A DNA stretch of 64,000 nucleotides from Phymatolithon calcareum. Its lineage: Eukaryota; Rhodophyta; Florideophyceae; Hapalidiales. The notes under the pieces are model-generated. The model saw only the letters and a list, made by a program, of their open reading frames with translations. It searched no databases and was not told the DNA's origin. Both the position numbers and the translations under genes were made by a program. Position 1 is the first letter of the stretch; each line of letters starts with the position of its first letter. Positions 31,734-43,093 of the stretch are shown one piece after another. Location of the stretch: contig OZ345379.1 in the NCBI GenBank assembly GCA_977006965.1, positions 744,001-808,000 on the forward strand, given 5' to 3'.

Positions 31734-32486
31734 TCAATGTTTGATGCGGTGCAATCGATAGCCCGAGTAGCATGGCACTTGGTTTCCCACCACCGGCAGC
31801 AGTACAATACTGTTCGTCAGCGCTCCAGCTCCATGTTCTATAGCCAAAGCGCATACGGCGCCCCAGCATATTCGTTTGTCCGGTGAGAAGCTGTGCGGGG
31901 GGGGGCTTCCCACAGTGGCAAAGACTAGCGGCAAACCGAGCCGTCGCCGTAGCTCGCGGGAACGGCGGTAACCACCCACGATCACGCCCTCCATCTTCGC
32001 GGGCTCGTATTTCTTGTCCTCACTTTGCTTGCCCTGCATGTCCGCCTCCTCGCCCACCTCGAGGGGATTCGGCGGAGGCGGCGCGGCGGCGACGGTGGTA
32101 AGAACGACAACACACGCAGAGAGACGCTAACAGCGGCGCTTGCGCACTACGCGCAGATGACAGAGCCGAAGGGACACTCGTCGCCGAGACAGATGCAGCG
32201 TGATTTGCTCGAGCTGAACAGGCAGAGAGTGATCGAGTGCGCGCGTGCAGATGGTGAGGCTCGTGCACGTGCCTTCGATGTGCCCGCACTTCGTCGTGCT
32301 CTTAAAGAGCATTCCTGCGCTCGCGACCGCCGTCCGGCCAAAACGAACAACATGACTGTGTTGCAGCGGCGTACGACACTATGCCATTGTCATGCCCGAC
32401 GCGAAGCTGAGCGAGTGGGAGCCCGTGCTTGCGCGCTTTCCGAGCAATTATTTTCGCAAGTGCTACGAGAGGGTGGGTGCTGCTGA
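31734..32486. other. Divergent pair of conserved short ORFs in segmental copy C
   Basis: The counterpart of 15956-16570. Minus frame 31734-32057 (DMQGKQSEDKKYEPAK) and plus frame 32025-32486 (MTEPKGHSSPRQMQRDLLEL) keep both openings seen in copy B, with many substitutions. A run of eight or nine G at about 31900 interrupts the alignment. Function unknown. Confidence 0.4.
31740..31840. repeat. Repeat R2, copy C (partial)
   Basis: GGTGCAATCGATAGC and the CCACCACCGGCAGCAGTACA region align with 15836-15890. It marks the left edge of segmental copy C. Confidence 0.55.
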
Positions 32487-32566
32487 ACAGGAACATACAC
32501 TCGGTTTACTGCTGTTCGCCTCGCAAGAAACTACAAACACGTTCGAAGCCGTAATAATCATTCTGC

Positions 32567-33085
32567 TTACAAGAATGTTTCCACTTGCGTGTTCGGCGCC
32601 AGTTTCTTGGCAATGCGCAGCAAGAGCAGCTTTTCCGCCCCGTACTCGCAGACCAGGAGCGTGTGTTCCTTGGCAGACTGCTCTTTGACTCTCGCTTCGC
32701 CCAATGGGATGACACGGACTGATTCGTTGTCCAGGTCTTGCTGCTGCGGAAGCACCGACGCAAGCTCACTGGAAGGTGCAACAAGTTCAAAATTGCGAAT
32801 ATTTCGATCAACTTCAACGATGAAGAACTCCATGTTGACAAATGAGCCCATGCATAGTCTCGTTGCCTTCACTTTTCCATTGTTATCGTACCAAAAGACG
32901 TGGGAGATTTGCTCCATCAGTGCACTAAGTCCCAGGCAGATGCCGAGTGGCGAGCGGAGCGGCGAGAAAAGAGACGAAGCTTTAATGCTCAAATGATGCA
33001 TAAATACTGTACAGTAGCGCTCAATGGCCATCGCTGTATCACTCGGCACCAAACACAGCGCACACGGTGCATCTGCCACCGGCAA
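32567..33085 (-). pseudogene. Kinase-like gene of repeat unit C, kinase half deleted
   Basis: 172 codons align with the N-terminal part of the unit-B gene (LCLGLSAL, FVNMEFFIVEV and LPQQQDLDNESVRVIP are kept). At KLAPNTQV the sequence jumps to DNA that in copy B lies after the kinase half, removing roughly 530 bp with the HND and DFD motifs. The frame then ends after a few codons. Confidence 0.7.
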
Positions 33086-34345
33086 CTGCAGGTATCTTAA
33101 TTCCCGAGGATGCCGCCGGCAATGATTTGGTGTTCAGCATGGAGACGCTGCGCAAGATAGAGCTCGCGCATGCTCTTCGGCAGTTGAAAGGTGACTGAGT
33201 GCATTGGACCCGCGCCCTCGCCGCTCATGCGCCACAAGTGCTCCGCCATCCTGAGCAGATATGTCGACGATGGCCTGCACAATAACAGACTGCTTGGCAG
33301 AGTGAGATTCTTACCGAATTCGCAATCGCCGTCGAGGGGATATGCCACAACCTTTATCGTCGCCAATCTGCATCTCAGAGTCGTTTGCAAGAGGATGGCT
33401 TTGACGTCTTAATTGGCAGCGCGTTGGCGACGACTTTCGGAAACTCTCAGCGCATGCAAAGGAAGCCTATGCGAATTCGTCATTTCCAGCTATACAATAC
33501 TTTTTCGGAGCATAGCGCGCGACGTACGAGGCTTGATATGCGCCGTGCTAGGTTGGGTTGGGTTGGTCCCCTTCACAATTTTGGAAGATCATTTCTCAAC
33601 GTTATGTTTGTCCCCTGCAAACCTGTGAATAATCATCAATATGGGCAAATGCGGCCGTGTGGAATTGATGGAAGAATTGGCATCCAAATGCGGCAACTCC
33701 ATTGCTCTAAAAATGATGCCACGGTCGTGACGTTATTCTTTTCTTGTTCGGCTTTGTGACATTTTTGGCTCGCAAATATAAATCAACCTGGTGGTGTATC
33801 ATGTGTCCAATGCCTGTACAGATGGATACGATCAGGATTATTGTCCTGTTCTTGCTGTTGATGCGTGCTTAACGCATGACGAAGAGAGAGACGTTTGATG
33901 TTGCCGAAGCCGTGTTTGCGGGGCTCCAAAAACCTGTATGACTTCTGCTGACAGACAATCTAGACGGCAGTGACGCTCTGGCGATTAATGGTGTCGACCT
34001 GGATAGATATGCTACATGAAATCTGGGAACATTGATCTTGAACGAAAACGTAACACGAATAAGCATCGGTGCATGTTCTATGTCACGCCATCTCTTACCC
34101 AACCGAAGACATGTGTGCGAGTACCATATCTTGACTTCGTTGTGGCAAGAATGACACGCATTGAAAAGCTGTGTTTCAAGACATGCGCAATTTCGTCTAC
34201 TTCGTTTCAAGCCATGGCGCAAGCAGACCAGAACGTGAACATTGTGCAGATCTGTTATTACCTTGAACGATATCTAAACTTCAGAAAATGAACCCGATTA
34301 GTAAAACGAAGAACTGCACTGTTCGCCGTCACGCAATACATTGCG
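33000..34345. repeat. Segmental repeat R1, copy C
   Basis: Aligns with 17600-18970; somewhat more diverged, with small deletions (for example around 33700 and 33930). No intact gene. Confidence 0.7.
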
Positions 34346-34721
34346 CAGTGTGTGCCATCTCACTGGCAATCAGAAATTGCAGTGTATGTCTCTTGTTGTA
34401 GAACAAGACAGTGGCTTGCAATGTGAGCTCGGTCAATGGCGAAGCAAGAAGGCTAAGAAAGACAATGACAGCACAAGACCTAGGGGATATCCTATAGAGC
34501 GATCACGTCGGGTGGCCACCCGCAAGTGTCAGCTCGTAAGAACGGACAGACTCGACAGTCGAAATAATCACAGGATGGGAGGCACCAAGAGATCGCCAAG
34601 TTGGGTCACTGACTCGCGCGTGCGTACTGCGGTAGCCGTTAGACCTGACAGTGATAGGATAGTGTCGGTATTCAACCCCCAGCCAGTAGGTTGGAGAATC
34701 TAATAGCTTAAAAGGCACCGC
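34346..34721. other. Unique 375-bp block between R1 copy C and the tandem array
   Basis: It has no match elsewhere in the window, although both flanks are repeats. It is open on the plus strand for 120 codons (34341-34703) with a very basic peptide that I do not recognise. It may be an insertion or unduplicated ancestral sequence. Confidence 0.4.
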
Positions 34722-34939
34722 TCATGGAGTTTGAAAAGGGAGCACATGCCATTCATGACTTCAAAATCAAAATGTTTAAGCAACTACTACTCACTACAGT
34801 TAATAATATTTTACCGTCGATTGCATATCGATTCTGCACGTATGCCATCACGGAAATGTCAAAAAAATAGGTGCGTGTTACAACAGAGGACCAACACATT
34901 GCCTTCCCCGCGTCCTTCTGCATTACTCTCCGCTGCACA

Positions 34940-36025
34940 CTACTCTTCGCTTCGAGTCAAAGATTGTACAAGTCGGTTCACCGAAGGGAAAACATGGTTC
35001 ATCAAATTACGAGCCCGCACATTCACCGGGACCTCCACAACCCGGTGACGCATCGGAATTTGTCGCACTTCCGACACGACAACCTCCAAAAAGCGGTACA
35101 AGGACGAGTTCTCTTCAGATGGACTAATGGCAGGCGCCCCTGGTCCAACGCTACCGTGCTGCGATCGAGCCTGTGTGTCCACAACAGGAAGCAGTTCCGA
35201 CCCGGGAGCATGACCGCGCAGAGAGCCGCCTTGTGGCTCACGAACGCCACCTGAATTCATAGCGCCACCTGCGCTGCTCAAAGCACTGCCACCCACCCGC
35301 GCTGCTCGTGTCACAGGCTGAAATGCTGTCCAGTTCAATGCAACTGAAATCGTGCGAAGCGTCATAACAAGATCCAGCGCCTTGGACTTTTGAAATGCCG
35401 CCCAAACCATGGTCATCATCGCGTCATCCACCGAATCTGGCTTCCCAACAATCCACAACTCGTACACCACCCACAGCACACATATCTGTATTGCCTTGAC
35501 CACCACAGTCTGCCAGAGTTCCCCAGGAAGACGTCCGACATCGACCAGCAAGAGCACCATGAGCACATACTTGACCGATCCCACACCGATTTTGACTTGC
35601 GAAACATCGAGCATCTTCATACCCGCCGCCCAATCTCCGGTGATTATCGGCACAAGACGAGCACCGTTGCAGTAGTAGAATACTACGAGAGCGACAACTT
35701 GCCCCACAACACCGACCCACAAGCAATTGCGACGCTTCACGTCCACATTTTGCCTGTACACTGCGCGCAGTACATGGTGCACGGCCTTGAACGAAACGGA
35801 AAAGAAGATGACGATGAGCTCCAAGTCATTAGTGTTTTCGCGCCAAGGAAGAACCGCGAAGTTCAACAGAAACACAAGTGGTGGCAATGGGTCAACAATC
35901 ACATTGTCGCGGCTGAAGACGGAGAAAAGCCAAATCGATAACGCGGGGACGGCAATGCACGGCAAGACGAAAAGTTCTCGATGAAGAATGAAGGAGGAGG
36001 GTAGTTGCTGCGGGATTGGGGCCAT
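34940..36025 (-). CDS. TMP copy C1: uncharacterised six-pass membrane protein
   Basis: 361 residues, ATG at 36025 (MAPIPQQLPSSFILHRELF), intronless. Hydrophobic segments lie at about 17-38, 43-62, 68-88, 103-120, 148-163 and 172-192, so about six spans. Then come conserved MMTMVWAA.QKSKALDLVMT (about 207-225), a variable Ser/Gly/Pro-rich region of about 90 residues, and a conserved end (NHVFPSVNRLVQ). The first two spans carry a conserved SR.NVIVDPLPP link. There is no signal peptide and no named family that I can recognise. The open frame in four diverged copies suggests function under selection. Its C-terminal third differs slightly from C2 and C3 (TQARSQ for TQAGSQ, RHRVVEV for RHPVVAV) while the rest is identical. 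A transporter, channel or receptor role would be a guess. Confidence 0.8.
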   Translation of the reverse strand: MAPIPQQLPSSFILHRELFVLPCIAVPALSIWLFSVFSRDNVIVDPLPPLVFLLNFAVLPWRENTNDLELIVIFFSVSFKAVHHVLRAVYRQNVDVKRRNCLWVGVVGQVVALVVFYYCNGARLVPIITGDWAAGMKMLDVSQVKIGVGSVKYVLMVLLLVDVGRLPGELWQTVVVKAIQICVLWVVYELWIVGKPDSVDDAMMTMVWAAFQKSKALDLVMTLRTISVALNWTAFQPVTRAARVGGSALSSAGGAMNSGGVREPQGGSLRGHAPGSELLPVVDTQARSQHGSVGPGAPAISPSEENSSLYRFLEVVVSEVRQIPMRHRVVEVPVNVRARNLMNHVFPSVNRLVQSLTRSEE

Positions 36026-38064
36026 TCAAAAGGGAGTGTAGGACAACGAGAGGAACAACGCCAAAGGAGGCGAAAGTCTGGCGAAGGAGACGACTGACAA
36101 TCATGTTGAGCTATTGTACGGGTAAAATATAGAATCTATATATAGATTGTTGTCCTTGCTGTTTTCCAAAAAGTTTAAAAATTTTCATGACGACATGCCT
36201 GTCATGACTCATGACAGCTGCCTGGATCCAATTGGAGCATTGACATTATGATGTAATTTCAAGTTGTGGTCACAAATTTCCGCAAGGCACCAATCGTGAT
36301 ACGAGGACGTGGAAGAGGAGCAGAAGCAGCGAGCCATGATCGGCTTGGTAGAATGATAACAATAATTGTTCTGCTAAATGCAGTTGAAGTGCTCTTCACG
36401 ACGCATTCCCCTGCTGGTGATCGCAGTGCAAAAAATGTCATGCACAGAGTCCATGAATCATACGAGTAGCACTCGTTCGAGAAATCAATCCAATGTTTGT
36501 CCACGAAACTGAATTCTGACAAAATGTTAGCGAAAGCTTGAGTTTTTACCATAGTGCCCGCAGGAATAGCACTCCCTGAGTTTGACTAGTGAACCAAATT
36601 CTGCGATTATTGCACGATGAGTTTTCTCGACATTTTTTGCACACATTGGCCCTTTCCATTGATACAGTAGTGTGGAGGCGCCGCAAAAATGTGTCTCAAT
36701 GGGCGCCTCTGGCCTTGCCTTCGCCCAGCGTTGCTCAAGCTGTCATGAAGCAGGCAGCAGAAAGCTTGGTCGTCTTCTTCAACTATTAAGGCATTGAATG
36801 AATTGAAGGAAACATTTACATCGTCGCCGGGGACGCGATGCGAGAAAGGAGTAGAAGTATGATGGAAAGAGATGAAGAGAAGTAAAAGGCGAAAAACAGC
36901 AGTACTGCTTCTTCCTCTCTTCTTAATATCTGACACTGGTTCATCGACATCGTCGCCAGGGACGGGATGAGAAATAGGAGCAGAAGTATGCTCGAACGAT
37001 ATGAATAGAAGTGTCAGTCGGAGAGAAGCGGTGCTGTTTCTTCCTCTCTCCTTTATATCTGACACTACGTCATTCACCGTTTTTTACCGCACACGAGAGA
37101 ATGTAAAGGTGTACAGTATACTACTGTAGCTGTCGAGAAATCCCGCGGGTGTCATAGGTGCACAAAACGCCTTTTTGAGTATCTGTAGTACTCAATGCAT
37201 GATGTAAATCTCCGTTTTCGGTAATCATGTTGCATGATGTGTGTGTGTAACAAAGTAACGTTCACATGCCGTTCACTTTGTGCCAGTCCGATAACTATCC
37301 GTTCCCTGTATGGTCACCAGGCACAATCTCTGTAGTTAGACTACTTAAGCAAAGAAGCTCTCTCCAGCAGAGGAACTTTACCATCAACTAAAGATCAACA
37401 CTTTCAAAAAAACACCATCCACTGATTACATTGTGTACGACAATCCGTTGAAGCTGCGCCATTGTGATGTATGTGTTGAGTTGAATTTGAAAAAGACCAA
37501 GAAATGTCCCACTCTTCAGCGTCGCTGCACTCTTGGTGGCGACATCACATCATGGCGTATATTGTGGAAGTTCCTCATACGTCTGCTGAAGCGCTGTTGG
37601 GGATGGAAGGAAATGGCAGTCGGTGGGAATCTCTGTTGTGGGGAGGCGAAAGCAGAAGACATCGATGGCTACCGCGGGTGGGGGAAAAGAAGGAAACGGA
37701 GTGTGTGTCCGGAGCTGGGTTATTCTACAGCAACCGTCGACGGGGCATCGTCTGTCAGAAAAACTGGGCTTGCTTATGGAATACCTGAGGTAGATCTAAT
37801 GGTGCATAAGTTCCTCCATCAGCTTTCCCTTTCTAGAAAAATTGGAGGTGATCTCAGTATCTCTAGAGGATGTTCTAGATAAAAGTTCAATACTGCAGCT
37901 GCCCAGAATTGAACAGCAACACTCTCCTCCGTGTCGTGTGCATTCATTCTCATTCTTTTCATTGCTGGCAAACAAGGAAGGCTCCTCTTGCATGAGCGTT
38001 GCACTCCAAAGTGGTTTAGTGAAATGAAGTGGTACTGTTCCTCAGAGCTATACCTCGCGGATGC
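36026..38064. other. Spacer of tandem unit 1
   Basis: It carries the TMP upstream flank, a minisatellite at 36815-37075 and several frames under 150 codons. The plus frame from 37433 starts with GTG and has no domain. The same sequence recurs exactly at 40103-42141. A diverged version of its first ~700 bp follows TMP C3 (44180-44900) and keeps no shared open frame, so that part is probably non-coding. Confidence 0.5.
36815..37075. repeat. Two-copy minisatellite of about 129 bp (unit 1)
   Basis: Two head-to-tail copies, roughly 80 percent alike, both containing TTCTTCCTCTCT and a TATCTGACACT end. On the minus strand they are in one frame, so ORF 36607-37077 shows a repeated 43-residue peptide (PGDDV at each end). 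Confidence 0.7.
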
Positions 38065-38665
38065 TCAATGGAGATCGATACCACGCAACGCCGTCGGCAA
38101 CAATTTCAGTTGTCTACAATATCTGTGCATATTCTCACCGCTCTTGACTATGTGCCACAGCGCAATAGACTTGTAGAGTATGCACCAAGTGTGAGCCTTA
38201 GGACGCACACCACTGCATGATCCATTGAGAGAGAGGATTTGCATAACAGTGGTACCAACGCATGTGCGGACGTTTGGAGCAACACTAGAAACGACCCACG
38301 ATGATCCAATGCTGTCGAACCCCAAAAGTTCCATGTCCACAAAAGAGACACAATCGGAAGAACTGAAAAGCCTACCTCTGAGCTCATAATCAAATCTCGA
38401 GGGTGAAAATCATTTCGTCCCCAGTGCCATGTGGCCCAGCGCAATAGTCACGTAAGATGTACACCAAGCTGTGAAGCATGCGATGGATACGAGTACATGA
38501 TGCGTTGGGGAATACTTCAAGTATAGTTGCTTGTTCAACCTTGGTTTCAAATACATCCATCAGCCCGGAAGCACTACACTGCACGGTCGATGTTGCCCAC
38601 TTGGCTCCGCGACTAGCAAACATTGCGAAACTGCTGTGCCAAACATCCGTCCCCGACAATTCCAA
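38065..38665 (-). CDS. Companion ORF of TMP, unit 1 (conserved, product unknown)
   Basis: The minus frame 38665-38390 (91 codons) contains GAKWATSTVQ, VEQATILEV and YILRDYCAGP. The diverged array copy at 45286-44987 keeps GATWATRMTV, VELATIAVL, TCIHRR and ILHDYFGGP in one frame. Conservation of sense over this divergence supports coding. A second frame (38340-38065; MELLGFDSIGSSWVVSS) may be a following exon: the two phases meet near 38390 beside GAGGTAGG, but I could not fix splice sites. It lies 350 bp downstream of TMP copy C2 on the same strand. No fold or localisation is evident. Confidence 0.4.
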
Positions 38666-39016
38666 GTCTCGTCAACCATCGCTCCTCGTACATCTACCTC
38701 TCCGCCTCTTCTCCGGCTGAAGCCCCTTTTGCAGCGCACTCCCGTCCCACACTTTCTTCCATCCTACATACCACACGTCGTCGTCTTCATTGCCGTCTTC
38801 ATGGAGTTTGAAAAGGGAGCGCATGCCATTCATGACTTCAAAATCAAAATGTTTAAGCAACTACTACTCACTACAGTTAATAATATTTTACCGTCGATTG
38901 CATATCGATTCTGCACGTATGCCATCACGGAAATGTCAAAAAAATAGGTGCGTGTTACAACAAAGGACCAACACATTGCCTTTCCCACGTCCTTATGCAT
39001 TACTCTCCACTGCACA

Positions 39017-40102
39017 CTACTCTTCGCTTCGAGTCAAAGATTGTACAAGTCGGTTCACCGAAGGGAAAACATGGTTCATCAAATTACGAGCCCGCACATT
39101 CACCGGGACCGCCACAACCGGGTGGCGCATCGGAATTTGTCGCACTTCCGACACGGCAACCTCCAAAAAGCGGTACAAGAACGAGTTCTCTTCAGATGGA
39201 CTAATGGCAGGCGCCCCTGGTCCAACGCTACCGTGTTGCGATCCAGCCTGTGTGTCCACAACAGGAAGCAGTTCCGACCCGGGAGCATGACCGCGCAGAG
39301 AGCCGCCTTGTGGCTCACGAACGCCACCTGAATTCATAGCGCCACCTGCGCTGCTCAAAGCACTGCCACCCACCCGCGCTGCTCGTGTCACAGGCTGAAA
39401 TGCTGTCCAGTTCAATGCAACTGAAATCGAGCGAAGCGTCATAACAAGATCCAGCGCCTTGGACTTTTGAAATGCCGCCCAAACCATGGTCATCATCGCG
39501 TCATCCACCGAATCTGGCTTCCCAACAATCCACAACTCGTATACCACCCACAGCACACATATCTGTATTGCCTTGACCACCACAGTCTGCCAGAGTTCCC
39601 CAGGAAGACGTCCGACATCGACCAGCAAGAGCACCATGAGCACATACTTGACCGATCCCACACCGATTTTGACTTGCGAAACATCGAGCATCTTCATACC
39701 CGCCGCCCAATCTCCGGTGATTATCGGCACAAGACGAGCACCGTTGCAGTAGTAGAATACTACGAGAGCGACAACTTGCCCCACAACACCGACCCACAAG
39801 CAATTGCGACGCTTCACGTCCACATTTTGCCTGTACACTGCGCGCAGTACATGGTGCACGGCCTTGAACGAAACGGAAAAGAAGATGACGATGAGCTCCA
39901 AGTCATTAGTGTTTTCGCGCCAAGGAAGAACCGCGAAGTTCAACAGAAACACAAGTGGTGGCAATGGGTCAACAATCACATTGTCGCGGCTGAAGACGGA
40001 GAAAAGCCAAATCGATAACGCGGGGACGGCAATGCACGGCAAGACGAAAAGTTCTCGATGAAGAATGAAGGAGGAGGGTAGTTGCTGCGGGATTGGGGCC
40101 AT
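39017..40102 (-). CDS. TMP copy C2: uncharacterised six-pass membrane protein
   Basis: 361 residues, same start and length as C1. It differs from C3 by one residue (MTLRSISV here, MTLRTISV in C1 and C3) and from C1 by about five, all but that one in the C-terminal tail. Topology is as for C1. The companion ORF follows at 38665. The long plus-strand frame across it (39467-40018) is an antisense shadow. Confidence 0.8.
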   Translation of the reverse strand: MAPIPQQLPSSFILHRELFVLPCIAVPALSIWLFSVFSRDNVIVDPLPPLVFLLNFAVLPWRENTNDLELIVIFFSVSFKAVHHVLRAVYRQNVDVKRRNCLWVGVVGQVVALVVFYYCNGARLVPIITGDWAAGMKMLDVSQVKIGVGSVKYVLMVLLLVDVGRLPGELWQTVVVKAIQICVLWVVYELWIVGKPDSVDDAMMTMVWAAFQKSKALDLVMTLRSISVALNWTAFQPVTRAARVGGSALSSAGGAMNSGGVREPQGGSLRGHAPGSELLPVVDTQAGSQHGSVGPGAPAISPSEENSFLYRFLEVAVSEVRQIPMRHPVVAVPVNVRARNLMNHVFPSVNRLVQSLTRSEE

Positions 40103-42141
40103 TCAAAAGGGAGTGTAGGACAACGAGAGGAACAACGCCAAAGGAGGCGAAAGTCTGGCGAAGGAGACGACTGACAATCATGTTGAGCTATTGTACGGGT
40201 AAAATATAGAATCTATATATAGATTGTTGTCCTTGCTGTTTTCCAAAAAGTTTAAAAATTTTCATGACGACATGCCTGTCATGACTCATGACAGCTGCCT
40301 GGATCCAATTGGAGCATTGACATTATGATGTAATTTCAAGTTGTGGTCACAAATTTCCGCAAGGCACCAATCGTGATACGAGGACGTGGAAGAGGAGCAG
40401 AAGCAGCGAGCCATGATCGGCTTGGTAGAATGATAACAATAATTGTTCTGCTAAATGCAGTTGAAGTGCTCTTCACGACGCATTCCCCTGCTGGTGATCG
40501 CAGTGCAAAAAATGTCATGCACAGAGTCCATGAATCATACGAGTAGCACTCGTTCGAGAAATCAATCCAATGTTTGTCCACGAAACTGAATTCTGACAAA
40601 ATGTTAGCGAAAGCTTGAGTTTTTACCATAGTGCCCGCAGGAATAGCACTCCCTGAGTTTGACTAGTGAACCAAATTCTGCGATTATTGCACGATGAGTT
40701 TTCTCGACATTTTTTGCACACATTGGCCCTTTCCATTGATACAGTAGTGTGGAGGCGCCGCAAAAATGTGTCTCAATGGGCGCCTCTGGCCTTGCCTTCG
40801 CCCAGCGTTGCTCAAGCTGTCATGAAGCAGGCAGCAGAAAGCTTGGTCGTCTTCTTCAACTATTAAGGCATTGAATGAATTGAAGGAAACATTTACATCG
40901 TCGCCGGGGACGCGATGCGAGAAAGGAGTAGAAGTATGATGGAAAGAGATGAAGAGAAGTAAAAGGCGAAAAACAGCAGTACTGCTTCTTCCTCTCTTCT
41001 TAATATCTGACACTGGTTCATCGACATCGTCGCCAGGGACGGGATGAGAAATAGGAGCAGAAGTATGCTCGAACGATATGAATAGAAGTGTCAGTCGGAG
41101 AGAAGCGGTGCTGTTTCTTCCTCTCTCCTTTATATCTGACACTACGTCATTCACCGTTTTTTACCGCACACGAGAGAATGTAAAGGTGTACAGTATACTA
41201 CTGTAGCTGTCGAGAAATCCCGCGGGTGTCATAGGTGCACAAAACGCCTTTTTGAGTATCTGTAGTACTCAATGCATGATGTAAATCTCCGTTTTCGGTA
41301 ATCATGTTGCATGATGTGTGTGTGTAACAAAGTAACGTTCACATGCCGTTCACTTTGTGCCAGTCCGATAACTATCCGTTCCCTGTATGGTCACCAGGCA
41401 CAATCTCTGTAGTTAGACTACTTAAGCAAAGAAGCTCTCTCCAGCAGAGGAACTTTACCATCAACTAAAGATCAACACTTTCAAAAAAACACCATCCACT
41501 GATTACATTGTGTACGACAATCCGTTGAAGCTGCGCCATTGTGATGTATGTGTTGAGTTGAATTTGAAAAAGACCAAGAAATGTCCCACTCTTCAGCGTC
41601 GCTGCACTCTTGGTGGCGACATCACATCATGGCGTATATTGTGGAAGTTCCTCATACGTCTGCTGAAGCGCTGTTGGGGATGGAAGGAAATGGCAGTCGG
41701 TGGGAATCTCTGTTGTGGGGAGGCGAAAGCAGAAGACATCGATGGCTACCGCGGGTGGGGGAAAAGAAGGAAACGGAGTGTGTGTCCGGAGCTGGGTTAT
41801 TCTACAGCAACCGTCGACGGGGCATCGTCTGTCAGAAAAACTGGGCTTGCTTATGGAATACCTGAGGTAGATCTAATGGTGCATAAGTTCCTCCATCAGC
41901 TTTCCCTTTCTAGAAAAATTGGAGGTGATCTCAGTATCTCTAGAGGATGTTCTAGATAAAAGTTCAATACTGCAGCTGCCCAGAATTGAACAGCAACACT
42001 CTCCTCCGTGTCGTGTGCATTCATTCTCATTCTTTTCATTGCTGGCAAACAAGGAAGGCTCCTCTTGCATGAGCGTTGCACTCCAAAGTGGTTTAGTGAA
42101 ATGAAGTGGTACTGTTCCTCAGAGCTATACCTCGCGGATGC
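40103..42141. other. Spacer of tandem unit 2
   Basis: As far as I can see an exact copy of 36026-38064, including the two-copy minisatellite at 40892-41152. No separate gene is supported. Confidence 0.5.
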
Positions 42142-42742
42142 TCAATGGAGATCGATACCACGCAACGCCGTCGGCAACAATTTCAGTTGTCTACAATATC
42201 TGTGCATATTCTCACCGCTCTTGACTATGTGCCACAGCGCAATAGACTTGTAGAGTATGCACCAAGTGTGAGCCTTAGGACGCACACCACTGCATGATCC
42301 ATTGAGAGAGAGGATTTGCATAACAGTGGTACCAACGCATGTGCGGACGTTTGGAGCAACACTAGAAACGACCCACGATGATCCAATGCTGTCGAACCCC
42401 AAAAGTTCCATGTCCACAAAAGAGACACAATCGGAAGAACTGAAAAGCCTACCTCTGAGCTCATAATCAAATCTCGAGGGTGAAAATCATTTCGTCCCCA
42501 GTGCCATGTGGCCCAGCGCAATAGTCACGTAAGATGTACACCAAGCTGTGAAGCATGCGATGGATACGAGTACATGATGCGTTGGGGAATACTTCAAGTA
42601 TAGTTGCTTGTTCAACCTTGGTTTCAAATACATCCATCAGCCCGGAAGCACTACACTGCACGGTCGATGTTGCCCACTTGGCTCCGCGACTAGCAAACAT
42701 TGCGAAACTGCTGTGCCAAACATCCGTCCCCGACAATTCCAA
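42142..42742 (-). CDS. Companion ORF of TMP, unit 2
   Basis: Identical to 38065-38665 in every frame, 4,077 bp to the right. It stands downstream of TMP copy C3. Same uncertainties about frame joining and product. Confidence 0.4.
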
Positions 42743-43093
42743 GTCTCGTCAACCATCGCTCCTCGTACATCTACCTCTCCGCCTCTTCTCCGGCTGAAGC
42801 CCCTTTTGCAGCGCACTCCCGTCCCACACTTTCTTCCATCCTACATACCACACGTCGTCGTCTTCATTGCCGTCTTCATGGAGTTTGAAAAGGGAGCGCA
42901 TGCCATTCATGACTTCAAAATCAAAATGTTTAAGCAACTACTACTCACTACAGTTAATAATATTTTACCGTCGATTGCATATCGATTCTGCACGTATGCC
43001 ATCACGGAAATGTCAAAAAAATAGGTGCGTGTTACAACAAAGGACCAACACATTGCCTTTCCCACGTCCTTATGCATTACTCTCCACTGCACA

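Noticed and set aside
34346-34721. Solo LTR of a retrotransposon
   Set aside because: Considered because of a TGTTG-like start, but no TG..CA boundaries, target duplication or primer site could be fixed.
35390-35941. 183-codon plus-strand ORF across TMP, repeated at 39467 and 43544
   Set aside because: Exactly antisense to the TMP gene and copied with it; TMP has the membrane-protein pattern and codon-level conservation in the diverged copy D, while the matching plus frame in D (45978-46271) is shorter and dissimilar at its end.
37433-37882. 149-codon plus-strand ORF in each tandem unit
   Set aside because: Starts at GTG, has no domain, and is identical between units only because the units are recent copies; no independent conservation.
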